This document shows, piece after piece, positions 23,340-26,123 of a DNA stretch of 26,123 nucleotides. The stretch lies in the NCBI GenBank assembly GCA_964477295.1, contig CAYZEZ010000025.1:1-26123 (forward strand). The letters run 5' to 3'. This stretch comes from CAYZEZ01 sp964477295 (GTDB taxonomy: Bacteria; Bacteroidota; Bacteroidia; Bacteroidales; SM23-62). Both the position numbers and the translations under genes were made by a program. The notes beneath the pieces were generated by a model. The model did no database searches and was not told where the DNA came from. It saw only the letters and a program-made list of their open reading frames with translations. Each line of letters opens with the position of its first letter. Positions within the stretch are counted from its first letter, which is position 1.

Positions 23340-23732
23340 ATGCAACCATTAAAAATAGAATCAACTATCAATACACCAGTTGTGGATTTTGATCCGGGAA
23401 AAGGTTATCTGTTGATTGAAGGGCGCTCTATCCCTGAAAATCCCGGCCACTTTTATGAATTAATATTTGAATGGCTGGATGCTTATTATTCCAATCCAAA
23501 GGATGAAACCACTGTCGAGATCAAGCTGGAATATGTGAATAGCGGCTCCTCAAAATATATACTTGAATTTCTCAGATACGTGAGTAAATACCATAAGGAA
23601 GGTAAGAAAAGTACAGTGCATTGGTATTTTGAAGAGGAGGATGAATCGATTGAGGAATTAGGTGAACACTATGGGAGCCTTGTGGATGTTCCGTTCTTTT
23701 TTCATGTGATAGCGGAGGATGAGGATGAATAA
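23340..23732 (+). CDS. DUF1987/SiaC-family regulatory phosphoprotein
   Basis: A 130-residue protein matching DUF1987: it opens MQPLKIESTINTPVVDFDPGKGYLLIEGRSIPEN, then FYELIFEWLDAYY, and VEIKLEYVNSGSSKYILEFLRYVSKY. In Pseudomonas aeruginosa the homologue SiaC is an anti-sigma-antagonist-like fold protein phosphorylated by SiaB and dephosphorylated by SiaA, and it binds a diguanylate cyclase. The Asn-Ser-Gly-Ser-Ser stretch around residues 67-71 is where the phosphorylated residue falls in that family. No SiaA or SiaB partner is encoded here, so the pathway is unknown. The C-terminus is acidic. It ends at a terminator shared with the convergent gap gene. Confidence 0.85.
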   Translation: MQPLKIESTINTPVVDFDPGKGYLLIEGRSIPENPGHFYELIFEWLDAYYSNPKDETTVEIKLEYVNSGSSKYILEFLRYVSKYHKEGKKSTVHWYFEEEDESIEELGEHYGSLVDVPFFFHVIAEDEDE

Positions 23733-23735
23733 AAA

Positions 23736-23764
23736 AACGCATCCCGAATAATCAGGGATGCGTT
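23736..23764. terminator. Bidirectional terminator between the SiaC-like gene and gap
   Basis: A perfect 10-pair hairpin AACGCATCCC-(9)-GGGATGCGTT. Reading plus, it is followed by CTTTAT, two bases after the SiaC-like stop. Reading minus, it is followed by seven T, starting about 20 bases after the gap stop. It can serve both convergent genes, and is stronger for gap. Confidence 0.85.
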
Positions 23765-23785
23765 CTTTATACCTGTTGATACTTT

Positions 23786-24790
23786 CTAAAATAATTTCGG
23801 GATCAGGTCTACCACCCTGCAGGAATAACCCCACTCATTATCATACCATGACAATACCTTCACTAACTTACCATTTACCATGGTGCTTAATGCATCGAAA
23901 ATGGAAGAGTGTGTATTCCCAATAATATCGACCGATACTATCGGATCTTCCGTATATTCCAGAATACCTTTCATCGGACCTTCGGCTGCTGCCTTAACGG
24001 CGGCATTGACCTTCTCTCTGGTAACCTCTTTGCTCAGTACGGCAACCAGGTCAACCAGTGAACCGGTAGGGGTGGGAACACGGATTGCGAGACCGTCGAG
24101 CTTACCACTCAATGCAGGAATAACCTTGCCAACAGCTTTTGCAGCACCGGTTGTTGTTGGAATCTGTGACAGAGCTGCTGACCGGGCCCTTCTGAGGTCA
24201 GAATGAGGTCCGTCAAGTAACATCTGGTCATTGGTGTAGGAGTGGATTGTGGTCATAAATCCTAATTCGATTCCAAAACTATCGTTCAATACCTTGGCAA
24301 CCGGGGCCAGGCAGTTGGTGGTGCAGGAAGCATTCGATACGCACTGGTCTTCAGGACGTATTGCGTCATCATTCACTCCCAGTACGATCATGTTGTCTAT
24401 CTGGTCTTTTGCAGGAACGGTAAGGATAACTTTCTTGGCACCATTTTTAAGGTGATCGCCATATCCGCCTTTGGCACTTTCTTTGGCCCTGAAAATTCCG
24501 GTAGATTCAATAACCAAGTCGGGTGTTTCAGCCCAGGGGATATTGGCCGGGCTTCTTTCTTCTGTAACAACGGTACGGTGTCCTTCCACAATAATGGCAT
24601 TCTCATCGAAGGTGACTTCCTTCTCAAATCTTCCCTGGGTGGAGTCATACTTCAGCAGGTGGGCAAGGGTTTTGTTATCGGTCAGGTCATTAATACCAAC
24701 CACTTCAAGATCAGGATGGTCGAGAATAATCTTATACACATTCCGCCCAATCCTCCCAAAGCCATTGATAGCTACTTTAATCTTTGTCAT
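23786..24790 (-). CDS. gap: Glyceraldehyde-3-phosphate dehydrogenase, type I
   Basis: A 334-residue glycolytic enzyme that oxidises glyceraldehyde-3-phosphate to 1,3-bisphosphoglycerate with NAD. The Rossmann motif is INGFGRIGRNVYK (8-20). An acidic residue after the second strand (VVGINDLTD, Asp35) predicts NAD over NADP. The catalytic Cys156 lies in SNASCTTNCLAP and the partner His in TIHSYTNDQ. The phosphate-binding RRARSAALSQIPTTTGAAKAVG and C-terminal WYDNEWGYSCRVVDL complete the fold. It stands alone, with its own promoter and a strong terminator. Standard length, nothing unusual. Confidence 0.97.
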   Translation of the reverse strand: MTKIKVAINGFGRIGRNVYKIILDHPDLEVVGINDLTDNKTLAHLLKYDSTQGRFEKEVTFDENAIIVEGHRTVVTEERSPANIPWAETPDLVIESTGIFRAKESAKGGYGDHLKNGAKKVILTVPAKDQIDNMIVLGVNDDAIRPEDQCVSNASCTTNCLAPVAKVLNDSFGIELGFMTTIHSYTNDQMLLDGPHSDLRRARSAALSQIPTTTGAAKAVGKVIPALSGKLDGLAIRVPTPTGSLVDLVAVLSKEVTREKVNAAVKAAAEGPMKGILEYTEDPIVSVDIIGNTHSSIFDALSTMVNGKLVKVLSWYDNEWGYSCRVVDLIPKLF

Positions 24791-24834
24791 AATGGTTATT
24801 ATTTAATAGGTTAACTCTGTTTCTTAAAGAATTG

Positions 24835-24865
24835 CAAACTTAAGTAATTAATGTTAATTGTTCAA
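24835..24865 (-). promoter_or_regulatory. Promoter of gap
   Basis: On the minus strand TTG (24865-24863), exactly 20 bases, then TAAGTTTG (24842-24835), a full match to the Bacteroidota promoter form. It lies 45 bases before the gap ATG. Confidence 0.7.
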
Positions 24866-24964
24866 GAAATAGAATTTATAAAATGATAAAGGAAAATCCC
24901 TTCAAACAGGATTAATTCTTTACGGGAAATCTATTCTATATTGTGCCCGATAAAAGAAATTCTT

Positions 24965-25750
24965 TTATTGATTAACAAAGTCTTTTTCGTCGATGATACC
25001 TCTGTCATCAACAATTTTGCCGAAGCGGTAACTGATAAAGAGTGTCACAAAGATAAAATTGTTGTCCTCTGTAGCCATGATGGGAATTCTTTTAGGAAAA
25101 GCATCGATCATAATGCCACCTTCCAGGGCATGCATGGTTATATTTTGACGGCTGTATTCAAATGACACTCCCAGTCTTCCATAAATCCCCGGGAGTACAC
25201 TTATTTCATTGAATCCTTTAAAGAAAGATGAACGGCCAAATATACTTGATTGGTGTATTGAGGTATTAAATTTTTCATCTGACAGGTAATAATCTCCGGT
25301 TGGATCGGTTGGATTGGTCTCGTATACTTCGTAATAGATAGGTTTTATAAAGCCGGCAGCCGGACCGAAGCAAAAGAAACGGCGTATAGAAATGCCCCCC
25401 TTATCAATTTTTCTGAACAATTCTTTCTGCCTGCCATAACCTACCCGCAGATTAAAAAACGAATTTTCTTTTCCATATACAAAGCTTCTGTTGCTGATAA
25501 AGTTGTTCGAGATCTTAACTTCTTTGGGATGTTTAAATCCTACAAAATCAAGATCAAAAACTGTTTTTTTGCGAGCATTGATCCTTTTTGCATACCGGCC
25601 GTTGAATCCCCAGCCATTGCTGTTAAGCAGGAATGCCACGGTCTTTTCATTCCGATAAAAAATGGGAGATTGCCCGGAGATCTCTCCCTGGGCCTGGATC
25701 AATGCTATCGCCAGGTGACAAAGTAATAATCCAATAATTATTTTTTTCAT
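24965..25750 (-). CDS. Hypothetical outer-membrane beta-barrel-like protein with signal peptide
   Basis: A 261-residue protein of unrecognised family. Residues 1-20 are a clear signal peptide (MKKIIIGLLLCHLAIALIQA, cleavage expected before QGE). The mature part has repeated alternating hydrophobic/aromatic strands, such as GWGFNGRYAKRI, TVFDLDFVGF, SFFNLRVGYGR, ISVLPGIYGRLGVSFEY and FIFVTLFISYRFG, which fits a small outer-membrane beta-barrel. The final strand is not C-terminal; about 17 polar residues follow it. It lies 94 bases downstream of a tiny lipoprotein gene on the same strand, with a hairpin between them, and upstream of gap. I cannot name a function. Confidence 0.7.
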   Translation of the reverse strand: MKKIIIGLLLCHLAIALIQAQGEISGQSPIFYRNEKTVAFLLNSNGWGFNGRYAKRINARKKTVFDLDFVGFKHPKEVKISNNFISNRSFVYGKENSFFNLRVGYGRQKELFRKIDKGGISIRRFFCFGPAAGFIKPIYYEVYETNPTDPTGDYYLSDEKFNTSIHQSSIFGRSSFFKGFNEISVLPGIYGRLGVSFEYSRQNITMHALEGGIMIDAFPKRIPIMATEDNNFIFVTLFISYRFGKIVDDRGIIDEKDFVNQ

Positions 25751-25769
25751 TTACTCCCCTAATGAAATG

Positions 25770-25809
25770 AATAACGGGGCATTCATTTAAAAACGTATGC
25801 CCCGTTATT
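25770..25809 (-). other. 13-pair hairpin between the small lipoprotein and barrel genes
   Basis: Perfect inverted repeat AATAACGGGGCAT (25770-25782) and ATGCCCCGTTATT (25797-25809) with a 14-base loop. No T-run follows on either strand, so it is not a standard intrinsic terminator. It may be a transcript-stabilising or processing hairpin. Confidence 0.6.
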
Positions 25810-25844
25810 GTAAAATAAAAAGATGATATGTGGTAACAGGCCGG

Positions 25845-25976
25845 TTAACTGTCCGTCTCCTGTACTTCTTCGGTGTCCGCTTGAGCATATGCAGGACACA
25901 ATTTTTTATTGCATGAACTGACTGCTAATCCGATAATGAACAGAGCAACAACAAGGATGAATTTTGCTTTTTTCAT
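25845..25976 (-). CDS. Small lipoprotein, 43 residues
   Basis: A short frame on the minus strand encodes 43 residues. It starts with a positively charged, hydrophobic leader (MKKAKFILVVALFIIGLA) and a lipobox VSSC, so Cys22 would be lipidated by Lgt and the leader removed by LspA. The mature part is about 22 residues: CNKKLCPAYAQADTEEVQET plus DS, with a second Cys in a Cys-Pro-Ala-Tyr motif and an acidic tail. Function is unknown. ATG at 25976 and TAA at 25845-25847. Its signal sequence, in-frame lipobox and position upstream of the barrel-like protein gene support a real gene. Confidence 0.75.
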   Translation of the reverse strand: MKKAKFILVVALFIIGLAVSSCNKKLCPAYAQADTEEVQETDS

Positions 25977-26123
25977 ATGACTGTGAATTATTTTATCCAA
26001 TGACCAGTTTAGATCGATAAAGTTAATACTTTTTTTTAATTAGAAAATGTTATCGATATGTTAAAATACTTAACGTTACACAGATGCAAATTATTTCCGG
26101 GTAACGGAAAATCCATTGTTTTT

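Noticed and set aside
24950..24968. An AT-rich 9-base inverted repeat at the end of the barrel-like gene, considered as a terminator.
   Set aside because: The stem is nearly all A-T with a one-base centre and no following T-run; too weak to call.

Overview
The window looks like chromosomal core sequence from a member of the Bacteroidota (Bacteroidales-like). Three things point there. The families are typical of that phylum: a short ilvC, a ComEC without a C-terminal beta-lactamase domain, DUF4199, a CCC-motif membrane protein, a LuxC-like acyl-CoA reductase and a DUF1987/SiaC protein. Several genes follow sequences matching the Bacteroidota promoter form TTG-N18-21-TAnnTTTG. Shine-Dalgarno sequences are weak or absent. 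No phage, IS, integron, CRISPR or tRNA was seen.

Layout. 1-544 (minus) is the 5' part of a dihydroorotate-dehydrogenase-like gene. 695-5670 (plus) holds comEC and then the potassium-uptake pair trkA-trkH. 5732-7212 (minus) holds a YrdC/Sua5-family gene and a rhomboid protease with a poly-Glu tail. 7332-12552 (minus) is the branched-chain amino-acid operon ilvD-ilvB-ilvN-ilvC. The 509-base gap above ilvD is the most information-rich part of the window. Read on the minus strand it contains a promoter and the signal recognition particle RNA, then a second promoter, a 20-residue leader peptide rich in Ile, Leu and Val, and a strong intrinsic terminator just before ilvD. The leader RNA can form mutually exclusive 1:2, 2:3 and 3:4 pairings, which is the architecture of classical ribosome-mediated attenuation.

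13062-15690 (plus) holds a DUF4199 membrane protein and two glycosyltransferases, the second with a TTG start. 15669-21915 (minus) is a co-directional run: aconitase, DUF2752, CCC-motif membrane protein, LuxC-like acyl-CoA reductase, pRiA4b ORF-3-like protein, miaA and a Nudix hydrolase. 22057-23732 (plus) holds a MacB/FtsX-type permease and a SiaC-like protein. 23786-25976 (minus) holds GAPDH, an outer-membrane-type protein and an unlisted 43-residue lipoprotein gene.

Three gaps between co-directional minus-strand genes carry short degenerate heptamer arrays (GTTRCGA; one gap also has CACGTCA units). A nonamer array sits at the aconitase stop codon. The metabolic genes (ilv, aconitase, GAPDH) are conventional. 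The best candidates for a second look are the ilv attenuator, the heptamer arrays and the small lipoprotein with its outer-membrane neighbour.
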